NCBI GenBank assembly: GCA_963720235.1
Contig: OY970389.1
Coordinates: forward strand, 3,658,001-3,722,000
Length of the DNA stretch: 64,000 nucleotides
Reading direction: 5' to 3'
Source: JACMLC01 sp963720235
Lineage (GTDB): Bacteria > Acidobacteriota > Blastocatellia > Pyrinomonadales > Pyrinomonadaceae
A program made the position numbers and the translations under genes. Shown here in pieces: positions 1-7,964 of the stretch. The first letter of the stretch is position 1, and each line of letters starts with the position of its first letter. The notes below the pieces were generated by a model, which was not told the origin of the DNA, searched no databases, and saw only the letters and a list, made by a program, of their open reading frames with translations.

Positions 1-1448
1 AGACGCTCGGCCAAGAGGCGAAAGACTTCCGTATTTGGTTTCGCCTCGTGAAGCGGTTCGATGGCGCGCTCGTTGACGGCCAGATAGAAATGGCCGTAAG
101 CCTTGTGCAGGTCAAACTGTTCCAGCTGCGAAGTGGCGGGCAGAACTATGTCCGCGAAGTCGCATGTGTCCGTCATAAAAAGCTCATGCACGACCGTGAA
201 CAAATCTTCGCGCTTGAGTCCTTCCAAAACTTTCGCCTGCTCCGGCGCGACCGCCGCAGGGTTCGAGTTATAGACATAGAGAGCGCGCACGGGCGGGTCG
301 TCCACCTTCGTCAACAAATCGCCAAGCTCTGACATATTGAGCGTGCGCGGCGTGGGAGTCGGCATCAGGTCTGGTCGTTCGAGCTTTTGATAATTGAGCG
401 GGAACATGCCGCTCGTCGAAAGCAGGATGCCGCCAGCAGGCTCGCGCCATGCGCCTGTGATTGCCGGAAGGCATGCAATCGTGCGTACGGCCATGCCGCC
501 GCCAGCATGCCTTTGCACTCCGTAGTTCAGACGAATCGCCGCGCGCTTCTCGCTTGCGTAAAGACGTGCGAGACGAATGATAGCTTCGGCTTCGAGACCG
601 CAGATGCCAGCCACGCGCTCCGGCGAATACTCGCGCGCACGCCTGCGCAAATCCTCTGCTCCGATAGTATAGCTTTCAAGATAATCTTTATCTTCCAAGC
701 CCTCTGCAAAAATCACATGCATCAACGCGAGCGCGAGTGCGGCGTCCGTTCCCGGCAAGAGGGCTATGTGCTCGTCGCATTGATCAGCCGTGCGCGTGCG
801 GCGCGGGTCAATGGCGATGAGCCGCGCGCCTGCATTCTTTGCTGCCAGAAGGTCAGGCCAGAGATGCACGTTGGCTGTTAAAGTGTTTGTACCCCAGAGC
901 AGAATCAGTCGCGCGTCCTTAAACTTTTCCGGGTCTGTGCCTATCTTCGCGCCGAGTGTCGCTTCAATGCCCGCGCTTCCGGCAGTCGCGCAGATTGTGC
1001 GGTCGAGTTGCGATGCGCCCAGACGATGAAAGAAACGCCTATCCATAGATTGCGATTGCACGAGGCCCATCGTCCCGCAATAGCTGTAAGGCAGGATTGT
1101 CTCTGCGCCGTCGCTTGATTCTGCAAGCTCACGAAAGCGCGCGGCAATCAAATCCAAGGCTTCATCCCAAGTTATCTCTTCAAATCTTCCCTCGCCTTTT
1201 GCTCCGACGCGGCGCAGGCATGTGCGTACGCGCTCAGGGCTGTGCGTGCGCTGTTCGTAGTTGGCAACTTTAGTGCACAGAAAGCCGCGCGTGAAAGGAT
1301 GCAACGGGTCGCCTGCGACGCGCACTGCGCGCCCGTGCTCAACCGTCACGAGCATCGCGCAGGTGTCGGGGCAATCATGCGGGCAGGCGGCTTTGACAAT
1401 CTTGTGTCCGTTGTCCGGGCTTTCGATTCTGTCGAGTCTTTGGGCCAT
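1..1448 (-). CDS. Molybdopterin oxidoreductase, C-terminus beyond the window
   Basis: Member of the Mo/W bis-MGD oxidoreductase superfamily. About 482 residues are visible from an ATG at 1448, and the frame stays open to base 1, so the gene is cut by the window edge. Near the N-terminus CPHDCPDTC (C22, C26, C30) plus C58 in GFLCTK form the expected [4Fe-4S] ligand set. Further on, WGTNTLTANVHLWP and IDPRRTRTADQCDEHIALLPGTDAAL match the cofactor-binding segments of the family. LFMTDTCDFADIVLPATSQLEQ near the visible end is also typical. No twin-arginine signal is seen, so a cytoplasmic enzyme is likely. The substrate cannot be told from sequence, and no partner iron-sulfur or membrane subunit is in view. 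Bactofilin lies upstream on the same strand, separated by a palindromic repeat. Confidence 0.9.
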   Translation of the reverse strand, partial: MAQRLDRIESPDNGHKIVKAACPHDCPDTCAMLVTVEHGRAVRVAGDPLHPFTRGFLCTKVANYEQRTHSPERVRTCLRRVGAKGEGRFEEITWDEALDLIAARFRELAESSDGAETILPYSYCGTMGLVQSQSMDRRFFHRLGASQLDRTICATAGSAGIEATLGAKIGTDPEKFKDARLILLWGTNTLTANVHLWPDLLAAKNAGARLIAIDPRRTRTADQCDEHIALLPGTDAALALALMHVIFAEGLEDKDYLESYTIGAEDLRRRAREYSPERVAGICGLEAEAIIRLARLYASEKRAAIRLNYGVQRHAGGGMAVRTIACLPAITGAWREPAGGILLSTSGMFPLNYQKLERPDLMPTPTPRTLNMSELGDLLTKVDDPPVRALYVYNSNPAAVAPEQAKVLEGLKREDLFTVVHELFMTDTCDFADIVLPATSQLEQFDLHKAYGHFYLAVNERAIEPLHEAKPNTEVFRLLAER

Positions 1449-1537
1449 TTAATTACTAATCCAGCAGGCCGTCGTTTCTTAGAAGTTGCAGTAGAGATAG
1501 CTTACCAAAACTAAAGAGAAAAAAGAAAAGACTGTTT

Positions 1538-1605
1538 CCCGCAAAGGCGCAAAGGCGCAAAGAAAAGCAACTTGTCTTTTCTTTGCGCCTTTGCGCCTTT
1601 GCGGG
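1538..1605. repeat. Palindromic element, family A (GCGCAAAGG words)
   Basis: Left arm CCCGCAAAGGCGCAAAGGCG and its reverse complement flank a short AAAGCAACTTG-type centre. Each arm is a tandem of the 9-nt word GCGCAAAGG. It begins 14 bp beyond the stop codon of the bactofilin gene, so it would form a strong hairpin in that 3' UTR. Related copies occur at 6833, 10939, 16864, 38381 and, in part, 25843 and 30305. Confidence 0.9.
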
Positions 1606-1618
1606 AGATTCTTTGGTG

Positions 1619-2287
1619 TCAGCTTGCGACATCCGAAGAGATGTCCGAATAATCGCTGGCCGGAGTCTCATCCGAGACAGGCTGCATGGCGCTTGTGTCG
1701 AGCGCGTCGGATGTGCGCGACGAGCCGCGCATCTGACTCTCGCGCGCCTTCTCCTGATCCGCCTTGAGCTGAATCATGCGGCAGCTTCCTTCAAAGATTG
1801 CGCCCTGCTCAATCACCAGAGATGGCGTCTGTATGTTGCCATTGACTTTGGCCGCGCGGCCCAGTTCAAGACGCTGGCTGGCGATGATGTCGCCGTTGAC
1901 AGTGCCGTGAATAGTTGCGATGGCAACCTTGATGTCCGCATCAACCTGCCCGTTGTTGCCGACGAGCAGAGTGCCGCCTTCGGAACTGACGCTGCCGGAC
2001 AGATGCCCGTCCACGCGCAGCATGGCTTTGAAAGAAGCCTCGCCCGTGAGCACCGTGCCGTTGCCGACATAACCGCTCAGGATGCCTTCCTTGATATCGC
2101 GCGCCAGGGATTCGCTTTCGCTCATGGCGCGCGAAGCAGAGGCCGGGTCAGCAGTCTGTTGCTGCCTGTACTGCGTATCTGTGTTTTGATATGAGCTTGA
2201 TGGATAAAGCGTGCTCGGTTGTGTCTCAGGATTGTCCGTAGAGTGTTCGCTATCTTCTGGTTTTGAGCCTCGACCCATTCTAATCAT
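1619..2287 (-). CDS. Bactofilin family cytoskeletal protein
   Basis: A polymer-forming cytoskeletal protein (DUF583/bactofilin) of 222 residues. The middle, roughly residues 68-170, has the short beta-strand repeats of the family: GTVLTGEASFKAMLRVDGHL, GGTLLVGNNGQVDADI, then VNGDIIASQRLELGRAAKVNG. The flanks are rich in Ser, Thr, Gln and Asp and look disordered, as in other bactofilins. Such proteins self-assemble without nucleotide into filaments that help with cell shape or with positioning of envelope and polysaccharide machinery; the role here is unknown. The ATG at 2287 follows a clear GGAGG seven bases upstream. It is transcribed away from the PLP enzyme gene. Confidence 0.9.
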   Translation of the reverse strand: MIRMGRGSKPEDSEHSTDNPETQPSTLYPSSSYQNTDTQYRQQQTADPASASRAMSESESLARDIKEGILSGYVGNGTVLTGEASFKAMLRVDGHLSGSVSSEGGTLLVGNNGQVDADIKVAIATIHGTVNGDIIASQRLELGRAAKVNGNIQTPSLVIEQGAIFEGSCRMIQLKADQEKARESQMRGSSRTSDALDTSAMQPVSDETPASDYSDISSDVAS

Positions 2288-2820
2288 GGTGCAACCTCCG
2301 GTCTTGATATATTCGTGTTATGGGTGACTCGACGGACACTAAATGCGCCATGCTTGATGGATGCATGCGAGCTATCGAGCCGTTGGCAAAATGGATGAAA
2401 GCTAGGTTTGACGACTAGCGGGATTCTATCATCCGTCTTTACGTGGGACACACGCCTTCGATTTGAAGCGCACCATATGATAGATAAAGCACGCCCGCCT
2501 GTCTAGGAAAAAGTTTAAACGCTAAATAACCTAAGTTGCGAGTGAGGAGCGGCTTCAGCCGCCCTGCTGTGCGGAAAGTCTCTGACTTTTCGTTGCCTGC
2601 TGTTCATAGACCTTCAGCGAGGCTCAGCCTCGCTCAATGATTGGGCCACAGTTGCCGGAAAAGCAGAGCTTTTCCGCACAGCAGGGCGGCACAGCCGCCT
2701 CCGCAGGGCGGCAAGCCACCTCCGCTTGTTAGCTGGCGACCTGGATTATTTAGCATTTCCTTCATTCTTCCGCCTTCATCCTTGCTCTTCAATCTGCTAA
2801 GCTTAGACCTCATTTAAGCT
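2288..2820. other. Divergent intergenic region with repeat, no gene seen
   Basis: 533 bp between the start of the bactofilin gene (leftward) and the PLP enzyme gene (rightward). It must hold promoters for both, but I could not settle on convincing -35/-10 pairs. The right half is occupied by the inverted repeat at 2558-2690. No ORF with coding character was found. Confidence 0.6.
2558..2690. repeat. Long inverted repeat, family H (GCCGCCCTGCTG words)
   Basis: Bases 2558-2577 (GCCGCCCTGCTGTGCGGAAA) are a perfect 20-bp inverted match of 2671-2690. Smaller hairpins are nested inside (AGCGAGGCTCAGCCTCGCT at about 2617) and beside it (GCGGCTTCAGCCGC). It is one of only two palindromes in the window that lie between divergent genes rather than at a 3' end. 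Confidence 0.85.
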
Positions 2821-4086
2821 ATGGACTCCAAAGAGAATAAAGAAAAATCTCCGCACTCTCTTTCGACGATTGCCGTGCATGGCGGCGAGCGGCGTCTGGA
2901 ACAAGCCTTCGGCGCAGTCGTCGCGCCGGTCTTTCATTCGACCGTCTATAGCTTTAAAAACTTTGCGGAGCTGCGTGCTTACGCGCATGGAGAGATGCCT
3001 GAGAGCTATTTCTATTCGCGCTATGCCAACCCGACTGTCGCAGAGGTCGAGCGCAAAGTCGCAGAGCTAGAGGGAGCAGAGAGCGCAGTCGTCACCTCAT
3101 CCGGCTCTGCCGCAACCTTCTGCGCGCTCGCCGCGCTCTGCGAAGCTGGCGACGAGATTATCGCCTGCGAGACAATCTACGGCGGCACAACACGCATCAT
3201 CGAAGAAGTCCTTGGCCGCTTTAACATCTCTTCGCGCTTTATCAGCATTGAAGACATTCCGAATCTTCCAGAGATTGCAGGAGAACGCACACGCGCTTTC
3301 TGGTTCGAGACGCCGACCAACCCGACGAATCGCTTAGTTGATTTAGTGCAGGCTGCGGAGGCCGCACGCGCCGCAAACATTTTCTCCATCACGGACAACA
3401 CATTCGCCACGCCTGTCCTGCAACGCCCGCTCGCGCATGGCATAGATGCTGTGATGCACAGCGCGACTAAATATTTAGGCGGGCATGCAGACCTGACTGC
3501 GGGCGCAGTTGCAGGCTCTGCGGAATACATCTCGCGCGTGCGGCGTTACGCCGTGATGACCGGAGCGACGCTCGACCCGGCTGCGGCTTACCTGCTAGGG
3601 CGCGGCATTAAAACTTTAGAAGTGCGCGTGCGCGCGTCCTGCGAAAATGCCATGCGTCTCGCAGAGGCTGTGCGCGGGCATGAAAATGTGGAGCGCGTTT
3701 TTTATCCCGGCCTCGAAGATAATCCAGACCACGCTCTGGCCCAGAGACAGATGAAAGACTTCGGCGGAGTCGTGGCCTTTGACCTTGTCGGCGGCGAAGC
3801 GGAGGTCGAAGTTTTTATGGACGCGCTCAAGCTTGTACACTTCGCGCCCAGTCTCGGCGGCGTGGAGACTTTAGTGAGCTACCCGCTCTACTCTTCGCAC
3901 AAAGGATTCACGGATGAACAACTGCGCGCGGCAGGCGTCTCTCCAGCGACGGTGCGCTTTGCCATCGGCATCGAATCGGCGGACGACATCATCGCGGACG
4001 TGTTGCAGGCGCTTGATAAAATTAAGAATACAGAACTCAAAATGAAGAATGAAGAAAAGCATGCTTTTCATTCTTCTGAGTCCTGA
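2821..4086 (+). CDS. Cys/Met metabolism PLP-dependent lyase/transferase
   Basis: Fold-type I PLP enzyme of the cystathionine gamma-synthase / methionine gamma-lyase / O-acetylhomoserine sulfhydrylase family, 421 residues. The PLP lysine is K217 in HSATKYLGGH. Other family motifs are SRYANPTV near residue 67, SSGSAATFCAL at the cofactor phosphate site, ETPTNPTNRLVDL and TDNTFATP. The motif SLGGVETLVSYP near the C-terminus is also diagnostic. The family interconverts sulfur amino acids, but members with different reactions cannot be told apart reliably by eye. The last ~20 residues, from about KNTELKMKNEE, do not look like family sequence: they are encoded by repeat DNA that also forms a hairpin (4046-4075), so the original C-terminus has probably been extended. 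Confidence 0.9.
   Translation: MDSKENKEKSPHSLSTIAVHGGERRLEQAFGAVVAPVFHSTVYSFKNFAELRAYAHGEMPESYFYSRYANPTVAEVERKVAELEGAESAVVTSSGSAATFCALAALCEAGDEIIACETIYGGTTRIIEEVLGRFNISSRFISIEDIPNLPEIAGERTRAFWFETPTNPTNRLVDLVQAAEAARAANIFSITDNTFATPVLQRPLAHGIDAVMHSATKYLGGHADLTAGAVAGSAEYISRVRRYAVMTGATLDPAAAYLLGRGIKTLEVRVRASCENAMRLAEAVRGHENVERVFYPGLEDNPDHALAQRQMKDFGGVVAFDLVGGEAEVEVFMDALKLVHFAPSLGGVETLVSYPLYSSHKGFTDEQLRAAGVSPATVRFAIGIESADDIIADVLQALDKIKNTELKMKNEEKHAFHSSES
4046..4075. repeat. Hairpin inside the 3' end of the PLP enzyme gene
   Basis: AAGAATG and GAAAAGC pair with GCTTTTC and ATTCTT around a GCATGC centre, with a three-base bulge. The hairpin lies within the last codons before the stop at 4084-4086. 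The surrounding words (AAAATGAAGAATGAAG) are simple repeats unlike the rest of the gene. Confidence 0.7.
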
Positions 4087-4089
4087 TGT

Positions 4090-4227
4090 CAGTTGGCAAA
4101 AGAAAAGAGGACGAACTATCCACGAAAAGACACGAAACAAAACGAAAAATTAACTCCTTCGTCTCCTTTTGTGTGATTTCGTGTTTCGTCTGCTTCCTCT
4201 TTTTTGATTACAACTTGATATGAGTCC
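4090..4227. repeat. Palindromic element, family D (CACGAAA words)
   Basis: Inverted-repeat element with outer ends TCAGTTGGCAAAAGAAAAGA and, on the opposite strand, TATCAAGTTGTAATCAAAAA. Inner arms are built from CACGAAA/ACGAAAC words. The same design with about the same length recurs at 21427-21565, including the GTCTGCTTCCTCTT segment near the right end. It lies directly downstream of the PLP enzyme stop codon. Confidence 0.85.
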
Positions 4228-4235
4228 TGCTTTTT

Positions 4236-5222
4236 ATGTCTTCGGCACAAATCACAACTGAAGTTCATCGTCATCGCGCGCATTCGCATTCGCACGCGCA
4301 TCATCATGATGAAGGGCCGACAGCACGCAATCGTCGGCGGCTGAGCATCGTGCTTGTGCTGACGGCTTTGTATATGGTGGCCGAAGCCTTTGGCGGATGG
4401 TGGACTGGCTCGCTGGCATTGCTGGCTGATGCAGGGCATATGTTGACGGACGTGGCTGCGCTCGCACTGGCTTTGACTGCGCTCTGGTTCGGCTCGCGGC
4501 CCGCGACGCCAAGCAAGACTTTTGGCTACTATCGTCTGGAAATTCTCGCGGCCTTTATCAACGGCATCGCGCTGGTCTTAATCTCGCTCCTGATTTTTTA
4601 TGAAGCATACGAACGCTGGGCCAATCCGCCGATGGTTAAAAGCGGAATCATGATGATCGTTGCGACAGGCGGCTTGATTATCAATCTGGCCTGCGCGTGG
4701 ATTTTGCATGGCGACCATGAAGTTGATTTGAATGTGCGCGGCGCGTGGCTGCATATCATAGGCGACGCGCTCGGCTCGCTCGGCGCAATCATCGCGGGCG
4801 CATTGATGATGTTCTATGGCTGGTACAAAGCAGACCCTGTGTTCAGCGTCGTCATCAGTTTGCTCATCGTGTGGAGCTCTTGGAAGTTGATACGCGAATC
4901 AGTCAATGTGCTTTTGGAAGGCACGCCCGCGCACATCAATCTCGCGGCGGTGGAGCAGGCGATACTTGAGACGGATGGAGTAGAGGATGTGCACGACCTG
5001 CACGTCTGGACCATCACTTCGGGGCGCGAGGCTTTGAGCGCGCATGTCATACATGCACAAAAAACCGTGCAGCCTTTGCTCTTGAAAGAGTTGCGCGCCA
5101 AGCTGCAAGACCGCTTCGGCGTTGACCATCTGACGATTCAGATGGAGACGCAGGATTTCGAGGACGAGACTTTTCACTTCTGCCATTCGGGAACGGCCTG
5201 CTTTCGCTCGACGAAGGAATGA
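4236..5222 (+). CDS. Cation diffusion facilitator metal exporter (CzcD/ZitB type)
   Basis: 328-residue CDF family transporter that would exchange cytoplasmic Zn2+ or similar divalent ions for protons across the inner membrane. The N-terminus is histidine-rich (HRHRAHSHSHAHHHDEG, residues ~9-25), typical of metal-loading tails. Six hydrophobic segments follow. The metal-site helices show LLADAGHMLTDVAAL (HxxxD) and HIIGDALGSLGAI (HxxxD), and a C-terminal cytoplasmic domain contains VEDVHDLHVWTITSGREALSAHV, as in this family. A short ORF of unknown function and larA follow on the same strand after a perfect inverted repeat. A metallothionein-like gene lies 2.4 kb downstream. Confidence 0.93.
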   Translation: MSSAQITTEVHRHRAHSHSHAHHHDEGPTARNRRRLSIVLVLTALYMVAEAFGGWWTGSLALLADAGHMLTDVAALALALTALWFGSRPATPSKTFGYYRLEILAAFINGIALVLISLLIFYEAYERWANPPMVKSGIMMIVATGGLIINLACAWILHGDHEVDLNVRGAWLHIIGDALGSLGAIIAGALMMFYGWYKADPVFSVVISLLIVWSSWKLIRESVNVLLEGTPAHINLAAVEQAILETDGVEDVHDLHVWTITSGREALSAHVIHAQKTVQPLLLKELRAKLQDRFGVDHLTIQMETQDFEDETFHFCHSGTACFRSTKE

Positions 5223-5226
5223 AGAC

Positions 5227-5292
5227 AGTTTTCAGTTTTGAGTTTTCAGTTAAAACAGATTGCTGAAAACTGAAAACTCAAAACTGAAAACT
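5227..5292. repeat. Perfect 25-bp inverted repeat, family C (AAAACTGA words)
   Basis: 5227-5251 and 5268-5292 are exact reverse complements over 25 bp (arm begins AGTTTTCAGTTTTGAGTTTT) around a 16-base loop. The arm is made of TTTTCAGT/TTTTGAGT words. It starts 5 bp after the CDF gene stop codon. Confidence 0.95.
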
Positions 5293-5299
5293 ATCCGTT

Positions 5300-5542
5300 A
5301 TGGAAATCGGACTTTTGCTGACACTTGATTTACGAGAGCAGGCGGCGTTGCAGGCGGCCCTTGTGACGCATGGCGCGCCCGATTGCCTTGTCACGCTGGC
5401 ACTCACGGGCGCGTGCCGCATACAGACTCTGGACGAAGCGCGCAAGCTCCGGCGTTGGCTCGGAGACGCGCGCGCGACAGGCGAAACGGATGTTTCATTG
5501 CTCAACACCATTGAGCGTGCATTGATACGATTCGGAGTATGA
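5300..5542 (+). CDS. Short hypothetical protein
   Basis: 80-residue ORF between the CDF transporter and larA. It shows no signal peptide, cysteine motif or membrane segment. It has a Leu/Ala-rich helical look (RKLRRWLGDARATGETDVSLLNTIERALIRF). Base composition at third positions resembles the neighbouring genes. The ATG at 5300 has no good Shine-Dalgarno and lies 8 bp after a palindromic element, so a later start is possible. It ends 21 bp before larA and could be co-transcribed with it. I do not recognise it. Confidence 0.55.
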   Translation: MEIGLLLTLDLREQAALQAALVTHGAPDCLVTLALTGACRIQTLDEARKLRRWLGDARATGETDVSLLNTIERALIRFGV

Positions 5543-5563
5543 CAAAACGGAACTCTGCTTTTT

Positions 5564-6826
5564 ATGTCTCAGATTGAGTTGGGGTATGGGAGCGGGTCGC
5601 TCGCGTTTGAATTTGACGAGCAGAGATTCAGCGTCCTGCGTGCGACAGAGCTTGCGGGCGACCGTCCTTTGTCGGACATAGAAATCGGCGCGGCGTTTGA
5701 TGCTCCGATTGCTTCCGCCGCGCTTGACGAGATAGTCTCTGCGGGCGACACGGCCTTGATTGTCGTTTCGGATGCGACGCGAGAGAGCGGCAGCGCACAA
5801 ATAGTCAACCTGCTTGTCAGGCGATTGATAGAACAGGGCGTTGCTCCCTTTGATATTCGCATCATCTTTGCGACGGGCATTCACAGGGCCGTGACGCCCG
5901 AAGAAAAGCGCAGGCTCTTAACGCCTTTTATCGCGCAGAGAATCAAGACGCTCGACCACGACGCGAATGATCTTTCACAGCTTACGGACTTAGGCACGAC
6001 AGCGCGCGGCACTCGCGTCCAAGTCAATCGCGCGTTGAAAGAGCACACGCACATTATTCTGACAGGGGCGATTGGCTTTCATTATTTCGCGGGATTCACA
6101 GGCGGGCGCAAGTCCATCTGTCCCGGCCTCGCTTCTGCCGAGACGGTTGAAGCAACACACATGCTCGCGCTCGACTTTGAGCATGGCGGGCGGCGCGCGG
6201 GCGTCGGCGCGGGACTGCTTGAAGGCAATGCTGTGCATGAAGAGTGTGAGCGGGTCGCGTCTTTGATTAAGCCTTCGTTTCTCATTAACACGATGGTTGA
6301 CGAGCGCGGGCGCGTCGTGCGCGTGTACGCGGGAGACTGGCGCGAGGCGCATCGCAAGGCTTGCGCGGATTATGCCGAGAATCATTCTTTGCGATTGGAA
6401 GCGCGGCGCGGGTTAGTGATTGTCAGTTCCGGCGGCGCGCCTTATGACATCAATCTGATTCAGGCACACAAGGCTCTTGAGATGGCCGCGCATGCCTGCA
6501 TGGAAGGCGGCGCAATCATTCTTGTCGCAGAGTGTGCGGACGGATTGGGGCGCGCGGATTTTTTGAAGTGGTTTGAAGAGAAGGATTCACACGCGCTCGA
6601 ACAACGTTTGCGTGAGAGCTATGAAGTGAACGGGCAGACCGCTTGGTCGCTGATGATGAAGGCAGAGCGTTTTCGCATCTTTCTTGTTTCGCAACTGGAT
6701 GATGAAGTTGTGCGAAAGATGCGTCTGACTCCGGCGCGAACGATTGAAGAAGTTCTGGCCCAAACGAGCATGGATGCCGAAGGATATATCATGCCGCGCG
6801 GGGCTTCGCTGTTGCCTGCGATTTGA
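5564..6826 (+). CDS. larA: LarA-family nickel-pincer racemase/epimerase
   Basis: 420-residue DUF2088 protein of the lactate racemase superfamily, which uses a nickel-pincer nucleotide covalently tied to a lysine to racemise or epimerise 2-hydroxy acids. The known catalytic residues are all present with an offset of one from the Lactiplantibacillus enzyme: H107 in FATGIHR, H173 in GAIGFHYFAGF, K183 in GGRKSICPG, H199 in VEATHM. SDATRES near residue 70 is the conserved acid/arginine segment. Members act on many 2-hydroxy acids, so lactate itself is not assured. The cofactor genes larB, larC and larE are not in the window and would have to be elsewhere. Confidence 0.88.
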   Translation: MSQIELGYGSGSLAFEFDEQRFSVLRATELAGDRPLSDIEIGAAFDAPIASAALDEIVSAGDTALIVVSDATRESGSAQIVNLLVRRLIEQGVAPFDIRIIFATGIHRAVTPEEKRRLLTPFIAQRIKTLDHDANDLSQLTDLGTTARGTRVQVNRALKEHTHIILTGAIGFHYFAGFTGGRKSICPGLASAETVEATHMLALDFEHGGRRAGVGAGLLEGNAVHEECERVASLIKPSFLINTMVDERGRVVRVYAGDWREAHRKACADYAENHSLRLEARRGLVIVSSGGAPYDINLIQAHKALEMAAHACMEGGAIILVAECADGLGRADFLKWFEEKDSHALEQRLRESYEVNGQTAWSLMMKAERFRIFLVSQLDDEVVRKMRLTPARTIEEVLAQTSMDAEGYIMPRGASLLPAI

Positions 6827-6832
6827 AAGAAA

Positions 6833-6918
6833 GTTTCCCGCAAAGGCGCAAAGAAAAGCACGCCAAGGACAAGTGGCATTCAATCTTTGCGGTCTTCCTT
6901 TGCGCCTTTGCGGGAAAC
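6833..6918. repeat. Palindromic element, family A
   Basis: GTTTCCCGCAAAGGCGCAAAG at the left and CTTTGCGCCTTTGCGGGAAAC at the right enclose a ~44-bp centre that differs from other copies. It begins 7 bp after the larA stop codon and ends 22 bp before the next start. Confidence 0.9.
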
Positions 6919-6940
6919 ATATCCTTTCCAAGGAGAAAAC

Positions 6941-7546
6941 ATGAGAGTAAAACTCATCCTAATATGCTTGACCTTTATCACCTGCACTGCCGTCAACGCG
7001 CAACAGCCTGTTGGCGAGCAGCGCGTGGGTTTGCAGGAGCAGGCCGTCGCGCTCGATGCCGAAGGGCGCATGGCACTGGCTGCGCGGCTGCGCACGACAG
7101 ACCTCAGAGGCTCACAGGATTCGCCCGTCATGAATATCCGTTTAGTGCTTGAGAATCGCAGCCAGTTTTTCTACAACTACGTTTCGGGCTGGGCCACTTT
7201 CTATGACGCGGAAGGCGTGCGTTGCGGCGAAGGCTTGTTCAAGCTGGACGCGCTCGCCGTTGGCGAAGCCGCAGAGACGGATACGCCGGGCCTGCGCCTT
7301 CGATGCGCGCCCTCGACATGGCGCGTCGTGGCAACCAACCTGTTGACGCGCACGAGCGACACGGCCAAGCCGAATGAACCTGAACCGCAACCGGATGCCG
7401 CGCCGCCAGCAGACAGCATGACAGTCCTGCCTCCGCTTGAAATCAACATTGACGGCGAGACGCTGCCGCTTCAGCTAGGCAATCCGATTGAGATTAACAC
7501 TCGCCGCAAGCGCAGCGTCCGCATCGTCGTCAACACGCGGCCATGA
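6941..7546 (+). CDS. Secreted hypothetical protein
   Basis: 201 residues. The ATG at 6941 follows AAGGAG by six bases; in-frame codons upstream lie in repeat DNA and are not credible. A Sec signal peptide covers about residues 1-21 (VKLILICLTFITCTAVNAQQ). The mature part contains a beta-rich section (MNIRLVLENRSQFFYNYVSG, then WATFYDAEGVRCGEGLFKL) that resembles a small periplasmic immunoglobulin-like or FxLYD-type module. A Pro/Ala/Glu linker follows near residue 150, then a basic C-terminus. Two cysteines (CGEGL and RLRCAP) could form a disulfide. Function unknown. Confidence 0.75.
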   Translation: MRVKLILICLTFITCTAVNAQQPVGEQRVGLQEQAVALDAEGRMALAARLRTTDLRGSQDSPVMNIRLVLENRSQFFYNYVSGWATFYDAEGVRCGEGLFKLDALAVGEAAETDTPGLRLRCAPSTWRVVATNLLTRTSDTAKPNEPEPQPDAAPPADSMTVLPPLEINIDGETLPLQLGNPIEINTRRKRSVRIVVNTRP

Positions 7547-7672
7547 AGATGCGCTGTAGAATGTCTCGCAGTCTTCCGGCTTGACCACTCGCGGAGATGC
7601 AGCCTAGCATGAGTAGACAAACAGCCCCCTCGTTCCCCTCTTTGGCTTTCACTTAGAAAGGTGGATATTCCT

Positions 7673-7822
7673 GTGGCAGACGATGATGATGACGACAAAT
7701 GCGCGCACCCGTCCTGTAATTGCAGAGCAACGGATGACAGCGATTATTGCAGCGCCTATTGCGAGAACGCAGAAGGCACTGTGGAGATTGCCTGCGACTG
7801 CGGGCATCCCGGTTGTACATAG
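7673..7822 (+). CDS. Small metallothionein-like protein (GTG start)
   Basis: A 49-residue protein starting at GTG 7673, with AGAAAGGTGGA about eight bases upstream. The sequence opens MADDDDDDKCAHPSCNC, continues DYCSAYCENAEG and ends IACDCGHPGCT. Eight cysteines and two histidines occur in the order C-x4-C-x-C, C-x3-C, C-x-C-G-H-x-x-C. This is the layout of bacterial SmtA/BmtA metallothioneins (KCAxxxCxC, YCSxxC, CGHxxC), which bind Zn, Cd or Cu in the cytoplasm. The run of six aspartates is unusual and may add metal affinity. A second in-frame GTG at 7661 would add four residues. The CDF exporter 2.5 kb upstream makes a local metal-handling theme, but co-regulation is not shown. Confidence 0.8.
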   Translation: MADDDDDDKCAHPSCNCRATDDSDYCSAYCENAEGTVEIACDCGHPGCT

Positions 7823-7831
7823 AACGGAAGA

Positions 7832-7950
7832 TTAGCCACAGAGACACAGAGACACAGAGAAAGGCAAAAGGGAAGATGAAAGGAATGCCTTTCTTACTTT
7901 ACTTTTTTCCCTCTGCATCCTCTGTGTCTCTGTGTCTCTGTGGCAAATTT
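7832..7950. repeat. Palindromic element, family B (GAGACACA words)
   Basis: TTAGCCACAGAGACACAGAG continues as tandem GAGACACA words on the left. The reverse complement ending CTCTGTGTCTCTGTGGCAAA is on the right, around a ~55-bp centre. It begins ten bases after the metallothionein-like stop codon and ends 14 bases before nadE. Copies: 9650, 28909 and a variant at 52624. Confidence 0.9.
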
Positions 7951-7964
7951 AATTAACTAAAATC

